Assembly (NCBI RefSeq): GCF_001509795.1
Contig: NZ_LLZN01000073.1
Coordinates: 1 to 64,000, forward strand
Direction: 5' to 3'
Length of the DNA stretch: 64,000 nucleotides
Source of the DNA: Streptomyces sp. NRRL WC-3605
Lineage (GTDB): Bacteria; Actinomycetota; Actinomycetes; Streptomycetales; Streptomycetaceae
A program made the position numbers and the translations under genes. The notes below the pieces were generated by a model, which saw nothing but the letters and a program-made list of their open reading frames with translations, searched no databases and was not told the DNA's origin. Of this stretch, positions 33,127-41,913 are shown piece by piece. Position 1 is the stretch's first letter; the number at the start of each line of letters is the position of its first letter.

Positions 33127-36100
33127 ATGACCACCGGGACGACGAGCCTGGACACCGGCACCTACGAGGTGCTGCGGGACCGGCTCACCGCGCAGGCCGC
33201 CGAGCTCGCCGGGCGCGCCGAGGCGCTCAACGCCCGCCGGGCCGAGGAGTTCGGCTCGGTCCGCCTCGAACTCGCCGGCACCGAACGGCTGCACACCGGG
33301 CACGCGTGCGTGCCGCGCGACCTCGTGGCCGTCGGGGACGTCCTGCTCTTCGGCCACGGCCTCCCGGCGGGCGCGGGCACCGAGCCCGCCGTCGGCGACG
33401 TCTTCGCGCTGCACGACCGCGACCTGAACCGGCTGCCCGAGGACGCCGTGCCCGGCCTCCTCGACGACCCCGCCTTCGTCCGGGAGTTCGGGGCGCTGCA
33501 CCGCTACTACCGGCAGGCCCGGCTGCTGCGGCTGCGGCAGGCGGAGGGCCGCCTGCTGGCCGTCTTCCAGACCGGGGAGAAGGCGGACGACATCCGGGTG
33601 CTGCGCTGGGCGGTGTCCGGCACCGGCGAGGTGTCCTTCCTCGACGCGCGCGGCGACCGCGACCATGTGCTTCCGCCGGCCCACGACTTCGCCTGGACCC
33701 CGGCCACCCGTGAGGACCACCGGCTCGGCCGGCACCCGCACGTGGCCGTCGAGGACGAGCTGTTCGTGGCGACCGTCGGCGGCACCCTCACCGTCAAGAC
33801 CGAGGACGACACGGAGACCGGCGAGGGCGTGTACGCCGAGCCCGTCGACGAGCCGCTGCAGTCCCTCGCGGACGCCGAGATCGCACACGCCCGGGTCGGC
33901 GCCCTCGTCCTGCTGCGCGTGCGCCCCTACAACGAGGACGCCCACCGGTACCTCGTGTTCAACACGCTGACCAGGGCCGTCGTCCGCCTCGACGGGATCG
34001 GGCAGGCGTGCCGCCGGCTCCCCGAGGACCAGGGCGTCGTCTTCCCGGGCGGGTACTGCCTGGCGAGCGGCGCGTACAAGATCTTCGAGGGGGTCGCCGG
34101 CGCGGAGGACGGGGCGGCCCTGGAGTTCGAGCGGACGGTCCGCTCCCCGAACGGGGAGGACGTCCTGTTCACGTTCCACGCGCGGGAGACGGGCCGCGGC
34201 CTGCTGCTGCCGTACAACGTGATCCGCAAGGAGGTGTCGACGCCGCTGTCGTGCGGCGGCTGGGCCCTGTTCGGCGACGGCGGGCTGGTCCTGCTGCGCG
34301 CCGAGGGCGCCGAGCCGGGACGCGTCCACCCCGTCCAGCTGTGGGACTCCCCCTACGCCTCCGACGTGCACGCCGCCGCGCAGCCGGTCGGCGCCGGCCC
34401 GCTGGCCCGGGTCGGCAACGCCGATCTGGTGCGCGGCGTCTCCGACTGCCTGTCGATCGCCGGGGCCGTCGCCGAGACCACCCCGACCGTCGAGGTGTAC
34501 GAGGCGCTGACGGCGGCCTGCGTCCGGGCGGCCGACGCCCACCACTGGCTGGACGAGGCCGAACTCGGCGGTCTGGGCGAGCCGTTGGGGCAGCTGCGGG
34601 CGACCGCCGAGCAGGTGCTCACCGAGTTCCGTACCGTGCGGGCGCTGACCCGGCAGTCCGCCGAGGCGCTCACCGAGGCCGCCGAGCGCGTCGCGGCGGT
34701 CGTACGGCGGCTGCGCGGCGAGGCACCCCGGGGCGCCGACGCGTGGGTGTCGGGGCTCGCCGAACTGCGCCGGGCCCAGGGGCATCTGCTCACCCTGAAG
34801 GACCTGCGGTACGCCGACGCGGACCGGATCGACGAACTGGCCGCGGACGTGGCGTCCGACCTCGCCGCGTTCGGCCGGCGCGCGGTCGCCGACCTGGCCC
34901 GCGAGGACGCGTTCGCCGCCCATCACGAGCGGGTGGAGGGGCTCCTCACGGACGCCTCGGGCATCGCGACCGTCGCCGAGGCCGGGCCGGTCGCCGCCCG
35001 GATCGACGAACTCGCCGAGGGCCTGGACACGGTGACGGAGGTCGTCGCCGGTCTCGACATCGCCGACGCCACGGTCCGTACGGCCGTCCTGGGGCGGATC
35101 GCCGAGGTCGCCGGCGGTGTCAACCGCGCGCGTGCCGTCCTGGACGGGCGCCGCCGCGACCTCCTCGCCCAGGAGGGGCGCGCCGAGTTCGCCGCCGAGT
35201 TCGCGCTGCTCGGGCAGGCGGTCACGGGCGCGCTCGCCGCCGGGACGCCCGAGGCGTGCGAGGAGCACCTGGCCCGCCTGCTGGTGCAGGTGGAGAACCT
35301 GGAGTCGCGGTTCGCCGAGTTCGACGACTTCCTCGGCGCGCTCGCCGACCGGCGCGACGAGATCCACGAGGCGTTCACGGCTCGCAAGCAGGCCCTCGCC
35401 GACGAGCGTGCCCGCCGCGCCGAGCGGCTGGCCGCCTCGGCGGAGAGGGTGCTGCGGACCGTCGCCCGGCGGGCCGCCGCACTGCCCGACGCGGACGCCG
35501 TCGCCGCCTTCTTCGCCTCCGACCCGATGCCGGGCAAGGTCCGGCGCATCGCCGGTGAGCTGCGCGACCTGGGTGACCGAGTGCGGGCGGAGGAGCTGGA
35601 CGGGCGGCTGAAGGCGGCGCGCCAGGAGGCCGGCCGCGCGCTGCGGGACCGTACCGACCTGTACGCCGACGGCGGCCGGACCCTGCGGCTGGGCGCCCAC
35701 CGCTTCGCCGTCCACACCCAGCCGCTCGACCTCACCCTGGTCCCCGACGGCGACGGCCTCGCCTTCGCCGTCACGGGCACCGACCACCGCACCCCGGTGA
35801 CCGACGCCGAACTCATGGCGGCCCGCGCGTACTGGGACCGGCCGCTGCCCTCGGAGTCGCCGGACGTCTACCGCGCCGAGCATCTGGCCGCGCGGCTGCT
35901 GGACACGCACGGCGCCGCGGCCCTGGCCGGGGCCGACCTGCCCGGCCTCGTGAACCGGGCCGCACGGGAGGCGTACGACGAGGGGTACGAACCCGGCGTC
36001 CACGACCACGACACGGTGCTCGTCCTCACCGCGCTTCTGGGCCTGTACGAGAGCGCGGGCCCGCTGCGCCACGAGCCGTCCGCCCGGGCGCGGGCCCAGC

Positions 36101-38013
36101 TGTTCTGGGCGCACGGCACGACGGACGGGGCCCGCGCCGACTGGGCCCGGCGCGCGGTGTCGCTGGCCCGAGCCCGTGACACCTTCGGCCTCGCCCCGGC
36201 CATCGCCGACCTGCGCCGCGAGCTGGCGGAGGCGATCGGCGGCGACGGCGCGCAGTCCGCCGCGGACTACCTCTTCGACGAGCTGACCGGCGGCCCGGAC
36301 GGGTTCGTCCTCAGCACGGGCGCCCGCACCCTGCTGGAGAAGTTCCGCCGCACGGTCGGCACGTCCGCCTACGACGACGACCTCGCGGCGCTCACCGGAC
36401 CGGCCGCGCGCCGCCAGCTGGTCGAGGCGTGGCTGTCCGCGTACACCGCCTCCACCGGCACCGAGGTCACCGACGGGGACCTGGCGGAGGCCGTGGCCGC
36501 CGAGCTGTGCCCGGACCTCCCCCGCTACGAGGGGGACGCGCCGCTGACCGCCACGGTGGAGGGCCTGCTCGGTGCCCACCCCCGGATCACCGGGGGCCGG
36601 CTCACGCTGCGCGTGGACGAATTCCTCGCCCGCACCCGGGAGTTCGCCGCGCACGAGGTCCCGGCCCACCGCGCCCATCTGCGCCGCCGTACCGCCGTGA
36701 CCGCGGCAGAACGGGCCCGGCTGCGGCTGGACGAGCACCGGCCGCGGGTGATGCCGGCGTTCGTGCGCAACCGGCTCATCGACGAGGTGTACCTGCCGCT
36801 CGTCGGCGACAGCCTCGCCCGGCAGGTCGGCACCACGGGCGCGGCCGAGCGGACCGACACCGGCGGTCTGCTGCTGCTCCTGTCGCCGCCCGGCTACGGC
36901 AAGACGACCCTCGTCGAGTACGTCGCGGACCGTCTGGGACTGATGCTGGTCAAGGTCGGCGGGCCCGCGCTCGGCCGGGACGTAACGTCGCTGGACCCGG
37001 CCGAGGCCCCGAACGCGACCGCCCGCCAGGAGGTCGAGAAGATCAACTTCGCGCTGGCGGCGGGCAACAACACCCTGCTGTACCTGGACGACATCCAGCA
37101 CACCTCGCCGGAGCTGCTGCAGAAGTTCATCCCGCTGTGCGACGCCACCCGCCGGATCGACGGCGTCCACGACGGCGAGCCGCGCACCTACGACCTGCGC
37201 GGCAAGCGGTTCGCGGTCTGCATGGCCGGCAACCCGTACACCGAGTCCGGGGGACGTTTCCACGTCCCCGACATGCTCGCCAACCGCGCCGACGTGTGGA
37301 ACCTCGGCGACGTCCTCACCGGCAAGGAGCAGGTCTTCGCGCTGAGCTTCCTCGAGAACGCGCTCACCGCCAACACCGTCCTGGCCCCGCTCGCCGGCCG
37401 CGACCGGGCCGACGTGGACCTGCTCGTCCGGCTGGCCGAGGGCGACCCGACGGCGCGTCCGGACCGGCTGGCCCACCCGTACGCGCCCGCCGAGCTGGAG
37501 CGGATCCTCGCCGTGCTGCGGCATCTGCTGACGGTGCGCACGACCGTGCTCGCGGTGAACGACGCGTACATCGCGTCCGCCGCGCAGTCCGACACCACCC
37601 GTACGGAACCGCCGTTCCGGCTCCAGGGCTCGTACCGGAACATGAACAAGATGGCCCAGCGCGTCCAGCCGGTCATGAACGACGCGGAGCTCGCCGCGCT
37701 GATCGACGACCACTACCGCGCGGAGGCGCAGACGCTGACCTCCGACGCCGAGGCGAACCTGCTGAAGCTGGCGGAGCTGCGCGGCACGCTCAGCGCCGCG
37801 CGGGCCGCCCGCTGGGCGGAGGTGAAGGCGGCGTACGTGCGCACCCAGGCCCTGGGCGGCCCCGAGGACGACCAGCTCACCCGGGCGGTGGCGGCCCTCG
37901 GTCTGCTCGCCGACCGGATCGCCGCCGTCGAGTCGGCCATCACCCGCGCCGCCGACCCCCTGCACCTGATGGCCCGCCCGGCGGCCGAGACCGGGACCGC
38001 CCCACAGACCTGA
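33127..38013 (+). CDS. Giant AAA ATPase with DUF3686-like N-terminal region, flotillin partner
   Basis: The protein is about 1628 aa. The first ~480 residues look like the DUF3686 family (blocks such as FGALHRYYRQARLLRLRQAEG and VVFPGGYCLASG). A long Ala/Glu/Arg-rich helical region (about 500-900) and a mixed region follow, then a C-terminal AAA domain with Walker A SPPGYGKTTL (Lys1259), Walker B YLDDIQH (about 1319) and VCMAGNPYTESGGRF. Databases call this family DNA repair ATPase, but I know of no experimental support. It has no membrane segment. Start 33127 follows AGAGGG; GTG at 33097 would add ten residues. The hairpin upstream implies separate control. Probable action: ATP-driven remodelling of flotillin assemblies or their clients (inference). 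Confidence 0.75.
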   Translation: MTTGTTSLDTGTYEVLRDRLTAQAAELAGRAEALNARRAEEFGSVRLELAGTERLHTGHACVPRDLVAVGDVLLFGHGLPAGAGTEPAVGDVFALHDRDLNRLPEDAVPGLLDDPAFVREFGALHRYYRQARLLRLRQAEGRLLAVFQTGEKADDIRVLRWAVSGTGEVSFLDARGDRDHVLPPAHDFAWTPATREDHRLGRHPHVAVEDELFVATVGGTLTVKTEDDTETGEGVYAEPVDEPLQSLADAEIAHARVGALVLLRVRPYNEDAHRYLVFNTLTRAVVRLDGIGQACRRLPEDQGVVFPGGYCLASGAYKIFEGVAGAEDGAALEFERTVRSPNGEDVLFTFHARETGRGLLLPYNVIRKEVSTPLSCGGWALFGDGGLVLLRAEGAEPGRVHPVQLWDSPYASDVHAAAQPVGAGPLARVGNADLVRGVSDCLSIAGAVAETTPTVEVYEALTAACVRAADAHHWLDEAELGGLGEPLGQLRATAEQVLTEFRTVRALTRQSAEALTEAAERVAAVVRRLRGEAPRGADAWVSGLAELRRAQGHLLTLKDLRYADADRIDELAADVASDLAAFGRRAVADLAREDAFAAHHERVEGLLTDASGIATVAEAGPVAARIDELAEGLDTVTEVVAGLDIADATVRTAVLGRIAEVAGGVNRARAVLDGRRRDLLAQEGRAEFAAEFALLGQAVTGALAAGTPEACEEHLARLLVQVENLESRFAEFDDFLGALADRRDEIHEAFTARKQALADERARRAERLAASAERVLRTVARRAAALPDADAVAAFFASDPMPGKVRRIAGELRDLGDRVRAEELDGRLKAARQEAGRALRDRTDLYADGGRTLRLGAHRFAVHTQPLDLTLVPDGDGLAFAVTGTDHRTPVTDAELMAARAYWDRPLPSESPDVYRAEHLAARLLDTHGAAALAGADLPGLVNRAAREAYDEGYEPGVHDHDTVLVLTALLGLYESAGPLRHEPSARARAQLFWAHGTTDGARADWARRAVSLARARDTFGLAPAIADLRRELAEAIGGDGAQSAADYLFDELTGGPDGFVLSTGARTLLEKFRRTVGTSAYDDDLAALTGPAARRQLVEAWLSAYTASTGTEVTDGDLAEAVAAELCPDLPRYEGDAPLTATVEGLLGAHPRITGGRLTLRVDEFLARTREFAAHEVPAHRAHLRRRTAVTAAERARLRLDEHRPRVMPAFVRNRLIDEVYLPLVGDSLARQVGTTGAAERTDTGGLLLLLSPPGYGKTTLVEYVADRLGLMLVKVGGPALGRDVTSLDPAEAPNATARQEVEKINFALAAGNNTLLYLDDIQHTSPELLQKFIPLCDATRRIDGVHDGEPRTYDLRGKRFAVCMAGNPYTESGGRFHVPDMLANRADVWNLGDVLTGKEQVFALSFLENALTANTVLAPLAGRDRADVDLLVRLAEGDPTARPDRLAHPYAPAELERILAVLRHLLTVRTTVLAVNDAYIASAAQSDTTRTEPPFRLQGSYRNMNKMAQRVQPVMNDAELAALIDDHYRAEAQTLTSDAEANLLKLAELRGTLSAARAARWAEVKAAYVRTQALGGPEDDQLTRAVAALGLLADRIAAVESAITRAADPLHLMARPAAETGTAPQT

Positions 38014-38140
38014 CGCCAGGTCGTACCCCCGGGGGCGCGGGGAACCGCGCGGCCGGCCAGGGCTGTGCGGCAGCGGACCGCACACCGCAACCGTGCGGGT
38101 GTGCCCCGTGCTGTCACGGACGCCTGCCCCGGCGGGACGC

Positions 38141-38183
38141 GACGCGGCCCCGGGCCGGCGAGTGCCGGGACCGGGGCCGCGTC
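38141..38183 (-). terminator. Terminator hairpin after the second aldehyde dehydrogenase
   Basis: A perfect 13-bp stem (38141-38153 with 38171-38183) and 17-nt loop lies just past the dehydrogenase stop at 38207. A weaker 7-bp hairpin (38064-38084) on the ATPase side may serve the convergent transcript. Confidence 0.65.
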
Positions 38184-38206
38184 GTGTGCCGGGGAGGAGC
38201 CGGCCG

Positions 38207-39646
38207 TCAGGCGTCCAGCGACGTCATGACGTGCTTGACGCGCGTGTAGTCGTCGAAGCCGTACGCCGAGAGGTCCTTGCCGTAGCCGGACTTCTTGAAG
38301 CCGCCGTGCGGCATCTCCGCGACCAGCGGGATGTGGGTGTTGATCCACACGCAGCCGAAGTCGAGGGCCTTGGACATGCGCATCGCGCGCCCGTGGTCCT
38401 TGGTCCACACCGAGGAGGCGAGCGCGTACTCGACGCCGTTCGCCCACTCGACGGCCTGGGCCTCGTCCGTGAACGACTGGACGGTGATGACCGGCCCGAA
38501 GACCTCCTTCTGGATGATCTCGTCGTCCTGCTTCAGCCCGGAGACGACGGTCGGCGCGTAGAAGTACCCCTTGTCACCGACCTGGTGGCCGCCCGCCTCG
38601 ACCTTGGCGTGCGCGGGCAGCCGGTCGATGAACCCGGCGACCTGCTTGAGCTGGTTCGGGTTGTTGAGCGGGCCGAACAGCACGTCCTCGTCGTCCGGCT
38701 GACCGGTCTTGGTGTCGGCGGCGGCCTTGGCGAGCGCCCGCACGAACTCGTCGTGGATCGACTCCTGGACGAGCACGCGGGTGGCGGCCGTGCAGTCCTG
38801 GCCGGCGTTGAAGAAGCCCGCGACGGAGATGTCCTCGACGGCCTTGGCGATGTCGGTGTCCTGGAAGACGACGACCGGGGCCTTGCCGCCCAGCTCCAGG
38901 TGGACCCGCTTGAGGTCCTTGGAGGCCGACTCGGCGACCTGCATGCCCGCGCGGACGGAGCCGGTGATCGACGCCATCGCCGGGACGGGGTGCTCGACCA
39001 TCATGCGGCCGGTGTCGCGGTCGCCGGTGATGACGTTGAAGACGCCCTTCGGCAGGATCCCGCCGATGATCTCGGCGATCAGGACGGTCGACGCGGGGGT
39101 CGTGTCCGACGGCTTCAGGACGACCGTGTTGCCCGCCGCGAGGGCCGGGGCGAACTTCCACACGGCCATCATCATCGGGTAGTTCCAGGGCGCGACCTGC
39201 GCGCAGACGCCGATCGGCTCACGGCGCACGATCGAGGTCAGGCCCTCCATGTACTCGCCCGCCGAGCGGCCCTCCAGCATCCGCGCCGCGCCGGCGAAGA
39301 AGCGGATCTGGTCGACCATCGGCGGGATCTCCTCGGACCGCGTGAGGCCGATCGGCTTGCCGGTGTTCTCCACCTCGGCGGCGATCAGGTCCTCGGCGCG
39401 CTCCTCGAAGGCGTCCGCGATCTTCAGCAGGGCCTTCTGGCGCTCGGCGGGGGTGGCGTCGCGCCAGGCCGGGAAGGCCCGGGCCGCCGCGTCCATGGCG
39501 GCGTCGACGTCCGCCTGTCCGGACAGCGGCGCGGTCGCGTACGCCTCGCCCGTCGCGGGGTTGACCACTTCGGTGGTCCGTCCGTCGACGGCGTCCCGGA
39601 ACTCACCATCGATGTAGTTGCGCAGACGACGCAGCTCGGTGCTCAC
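38207..39646 (-). CDS. Gamma-aminobutyraldehyde-type dehydrogenase (second copy)
   Basis: This 479-aa aldehyde dehydrogenase has catalytic Cys285 (NAGQDCTAA), general base Glu251 (HLELGGKAP) and segment QVAPWNYPMMMAVWK. It resembles the YdcW/PatD aminobutyraldehyde dehydrogenases and is clearly related to the one in the pot operon. It is divergent from an Lrp/AsnC regulator and a class-III aminotransferase, the arrangement expected for a transaminase plus dehydrogenase route from putrescine to GABA. The intergenic region has an Lrp-like dyad. A terminator follows. Confidence 0.85.
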   Translation of the reverse strand: MSTELRRLRNYIDGEFRDAVDGRTTEVVNPATGEAYATAPLSGQADVDAAMDAAARAFPAWRDATPAERQKALLKIADAFEERAEDLIAAEVENTGKPIGLTRSEEIPPMVDQIRFFAGAARMLEGRSAGEYMEGLTSIVRREPIGVCAQVAPWNYPMMMAVWKFAPALAAGNTVVLKPSDTTPASTVLIAEIIGGILPKGVFNVITGDRDTGRMMVEHPVPAMASITGSVRAGMQVAESASKDLKRVHLELGGKAPVVVFQDTDIAKAVEDISVAGFFNAGQDCTAATRVLVQESIHDEFVRALAKAAADTKTGQPDDEDVLFGPLNNPNQLKQVAGFIDRLPAHAKVEAGGHQVGDKGYFYAPTVVSGLKQDDEIIQKEVFGPVITVQSFTDEAQAVEWANGVEYALASSVWTKDHGRAMRMSKALDFGCVWINTHIPLVAEMPHGGFKKSGYGKDLSAYGFDDYTRVKHVMTSLDA

Positions 39647-39754
39647 TGCCGGCCTCCTGTCAGGGGCTTCACTGGGTTTTCCGACTGTCCATTCTCTGAG
39701 ACACCCACCCTAAACGGCAGGCCGACGTTTTCAACACCCCCGTCCAGCCCGCAT

Positions 39755-39769
39755 CTGCGAAATCCGCAG
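39755..39769. promoter_or_regulatory. Lrp/AsnC-like 15-bp dyad in the divergent promoter region
   Basis: CTGCG-AAATC-CGCAG has 5-bp inverted arms around an AT-rich centre, the shape typical of Lrp/AsnC sites. It lies between the dehydrogenase start (39646) and the Lrp-family gene (39845). Confidence 0.4.
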
Positions 39770-39844
39770 GTATCAGTCACGTGAACAACGAATTTCATCG
39801 CTTCGACCTTGCGGAACTGTCGATACGTCGTGCAGAGTGACCCC

Positions 39845-40348
39845 GTGGCCAGTCGAAGCGCAGAGCACAGGGACTCCCGCGAGTCCAGGAACGGCGGCGG
39901 TCCCCAGCTGGACGCCGTCTCCCTCGCCATCATCGAGCAGCTCCAGGAGGACGGCCGCCGGCCGTACGCCGCGATCGGCAAGGCCGTCGGCCTGTCCGAG
40001 GCGGCCGTGCGCCAGCGCGTCCAGAAGCTGCTCGACCAGGGCGTCATGCAGATCGTCGCCGTCACGGACCCGCTGACCGTGGGTTTCCGCCGGCAGGCAA
40101 TGGTCGGCGTGAACGTCGAGGGCGACGTGGAGTCCGTGGCAGACGCGCTGACCGCCATGGCCGAGTGCGAGTACGTGGTGATGACCGCCGGCTCCTTCGA
40201 TCTGATGGTGGAGATCGTCTGCGAGGACGACGACCACCTCCTCGAGGTCATCAACCGGCGCATCCGGGCCGTCCCGGGCGTGCGTTCGACGGAGAGCTTC
40301 GTCTACCTCAAGCTCAAGAAGCAGACCTACATGTGGGGAACCCGATAA
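39845..40348 (+). CDS. Lrp/AsnC-family transcriptional regulator
   Basis: The protein has 167 aa from the GTG chosen. It has a short polar N-terminus, a winged helix (about residues 22-80; IIEQLQEDGRRPYAAIGKAVGLSEAAVRQRVQKL spans recognition and turn), and a C-terminal RAM ligand domain with VGVNVEGDVESVADAL and CEYVVMTAGSFDLMVEI. Such proteins sense amino acids or amines and form octamers. It sits between divergent dehydrogenase and co-directional aminotransferase genes, so it probably controls both. The start is uncertain: GTG at 39830 and TTG at 39809 are in frame. Its stop lies in a tandem duplication that also contains the next gene's start. Confidence 0.85.
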   Translation: MASRSAEHRDSRESRNGGGPQLDAVSLAIIEQLQEDGRRPYAAIGKAVGLSEAAVRQRVQKLLDQGVMQIVAVTDPLTVGFRRQAMVGVNVEGDVESVADALTAMAECEYVVMTAGSFDLMVEIVCEDDDHLLEVINRRIRAVPGVRSTESFVYLKLKKQTYMWGTR

Positions 40349-40373
40349 CCGTGAGGACCCGATAACCGTGAGC
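40340..40373 (+). repeat. 17-bp tandem duplication at the regulator-aminotransferase junction
   Basis: ACCCGATAACCGTGAGG (40340-40356) is repeated at 40357-40373 with one difference. Each copy carries TAA followed by a GTG start. The first copy ends the regulator gene and begins a five-codon reading frame (GTG at 40351 to TAA) that ends in the second copy. The second GTG starts the aminotransferase. Confidence 0.85.
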
Positions 40374-41732
40374 ACCAAGGACCTCAGCCGCACCGCGTAC
40401 GACCACCTGTGGATGCACTTCACCCGCATGTCCTCGTACGAGAACTCGCCGGTCCCGACGATCGTCCGGGGCGAGGGCACCTACATCTACGACGACAAGG
40501 GCAAGCGGTACCTGGACGGTCTCGCGGGTCTGTTCGTCGTCCAGGCCGGCCACGGCCGCACCGAGCTGGCGGAGACCGCCCTCAAGCAGGCGCAGGAGCT
40601 GGCGTTCTTCCCGATCTGGTCGTACGCCCACCCGAAGGCCGTGGAGCTGGCCGAGCGCCTGGCCGACCACGCTCCGGGCGACCTGAACAAGGTCTTCTTC
40701 ACCACCGGCGGCGGTGAGGCGGTCGAGACCGCCTGGAAGCTCGCCAAGCAGTACTTCAAGCTGGTCGGCAAGCCCACCAAGCACAAGGTCATCTCCCGCG
40801 CGGTCGCCTACCACGGCACCCCGCAGGGCGCCCTGTCCATCACCGGCCTGCCCGCCCTGAAGGCCCCCTTCGAGCCGCTGGTCCCCGGCGCGCACAAGGT
40901 GCCGAACACCAACATCTACCGTGCCCAGATCCACGGCGACGACCCCGAGGCCTTCGGCCGCTGGGCCGCCGACCAGATCGAGCAGCAGATCCTCTTCGAG
41001 GGCGCGGACACCGTCGCCGCGGTCTTCCTGGAGCCCGTGCAGAACGCCGGCGGCTGCTTCCCGCCCCCGCCCGGCTACTTCCAGCGGGTCCGCGAGATCT
41101 GCGACCAGTACGACGTACTGCTCGTCTCGGACGAGGTCATCTGCGCCTTCGGCCGCCTGGGCACGATGTTCGCCTGCGACAAGTTCGACTACGTGCCGGA
41201 CATGATCACCTGCGCCAAGGGCATGACCTCGGGCTACTCCCCGATCGGCGCCTGCGTCATCTCGGACCGGATCGCCGAGCCGTTCTACAAGGGCGACAAC
41301 ACCTTCCTGCACGGCTACACCTTCGGCGGCCACCCCGTGTCCGCGGCCGTGGGTCTCGCCAACCTCGACCTGTTCGAGCGCGAGAACCTCAACCAGCACG
41401 TCCTCGACAACGAGGGCGCCTTCCGCTCCACCCTGGAGAAGCTGCACGACCTGCCGATCGTCGGCGACGTCCGCGGCAACGGCTTCTTCTACGGCATCGA
41501 GCTGGTCAAGGACAAGGCGACGAAGGAGTCCTTCAACGACGAGGAGACCGAGCGCGTCCTGTACGGCTTCCTGTCCAAGAAGCTCTTCGAGAACGGCCTG
41601 TACTGCCGTGCCGACGACCGCGGTGACCCGGTCGTGCAGCTCGCCCCGCCGCTGATCTCGAACCAGCAGACGTTCGACGAGATCGAGCAGATCCTGCGCG
41701 CCACCCTCTCGGAGGCGTGGACCAAGCTCTGA
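40368..41732 (+). CDS. Class-III aminotransferase, probable diamine/omega-amino-acid transaminase
   Basis: This 454-aa PLP enzyme has the Schiff-base Lys284 in TCAKGMTSG, the cofactor motif LLVSDEVICAFGRLG and TTGGGEAVETAWKLA. The family includes putrescine:pyruvate and omega-amino-acid:pyruvate transaminases (SpuC/PatA-like). With the divergent aminobutyraldehyde dehydrogenase it would convert putrescine to GABA without glutamylation. Its GTG start is in a tandem duplication; the copy 17 bp upstream supplies GTGAGGA as a ribosome site. A strong terminator follows. Confidence 0.82.
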   Translation: MSTKDLSRTAYDHLWMHFTRMSSYENSPVPTIVRGEGTYIYDDKGKRYLDGLAGLFVVQAGHGRTELAETALKQAQELAFFPIWSYAHPKAVELAERLADHAPGDLNKVFFTTGGGEAVETAWKLAKQYFKLVGKPTKHKVISRAVAYHGTPQGALSITGLPALKAPFEPLVPGAHKVPNTNIYRAQIHGDDPEAFGRWAADQIEQQILFEGADTVAAVFLEPVQNAGGCFPPPPGYFQRVREICDQYDVLLVSDEVICAFGRLGTMFACDKFDYVPDMITCAKGMTSGYSPIGACVISDRIAEPFYKGDNTFLHGYTFGGHPVSAAVGLANLDLFERENLNQHVLDNEGAFRSTLEKLHDLPIVGDVRGNGFFYGIELVKDKATKESFNDEETERVLYGFLSKKLFENGLYCRADDRGDPVVQLAPPLISNQQTFDEIEQILRATLSEAWTKL

Positions 41733-41747
41733 TCCACCCCGGCCCGT

Positions 41748-41792
41748 CGGCGGGGGTGCGCCCGTAGGAGTGAGAAGGGTGCACCCCCGCCG
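41748..41792 (+). terminator. Terminator after the aminotransferase
   Basis: CGGCGGGGGTGC (41748-41759) and GCACCCCCGCCG (41781-41792) make a perfect 12-bp stem with a 21-nt loop, 16 nt past the stop. Confidence 0.65.
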
Positions 41793-41855
41793 CGTGCTGT
41801 CCGGCGTTCGACGCCCCGGTCCTTAGCGTGCCTGGTAACCGATCGGCCCTGTCTT

Positions 41856-41877
41856 CGTTCCCCCGGACGGGGGAACG
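41856..41877 (+). promoter_or_regulatory. Hairpin/operator upstream of the ABC ATPase gene
   Basis: CGTTCCCCC (41856-41864) and GGGGGAACG (41869-41877) form a perfect 9-bp stem with loop GGAC, 36 nt before the start codon. It could be an operator, an mRNA 5'-stabilising structure or a weak attenuator. Confidence 0.45.
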
Positions 41878-41913
41878 GCACGGGAACTACGGATCTGAAC
41901 CGAGGTGTACGCC

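Noticed and set aside
33127..38013. DNA repair role for the giant AAA protein
   Set aside because: The name is used by databases, but no nuclease, helicase or DNA-binding motif was recognised and the neighbours are membrane-platform genes. I therefore did not adopt it as a function.
30940..38085. A very long (over 2300-codon) open frame on the reverse strand across the flotillin and ATPase genes
   Set aside because: It is the antisense shadow of strongly GC3-biased genes. Its translation is a low-complexity Gly/Arg/Val/Leu mix without domains, whereas the forward frames have clear families.
41714..41913. Small coding gene in the gap after the aminotransferase
   Set aside because: Only hairpins are visible, and no frame has a ribosome site or protein-like composition.
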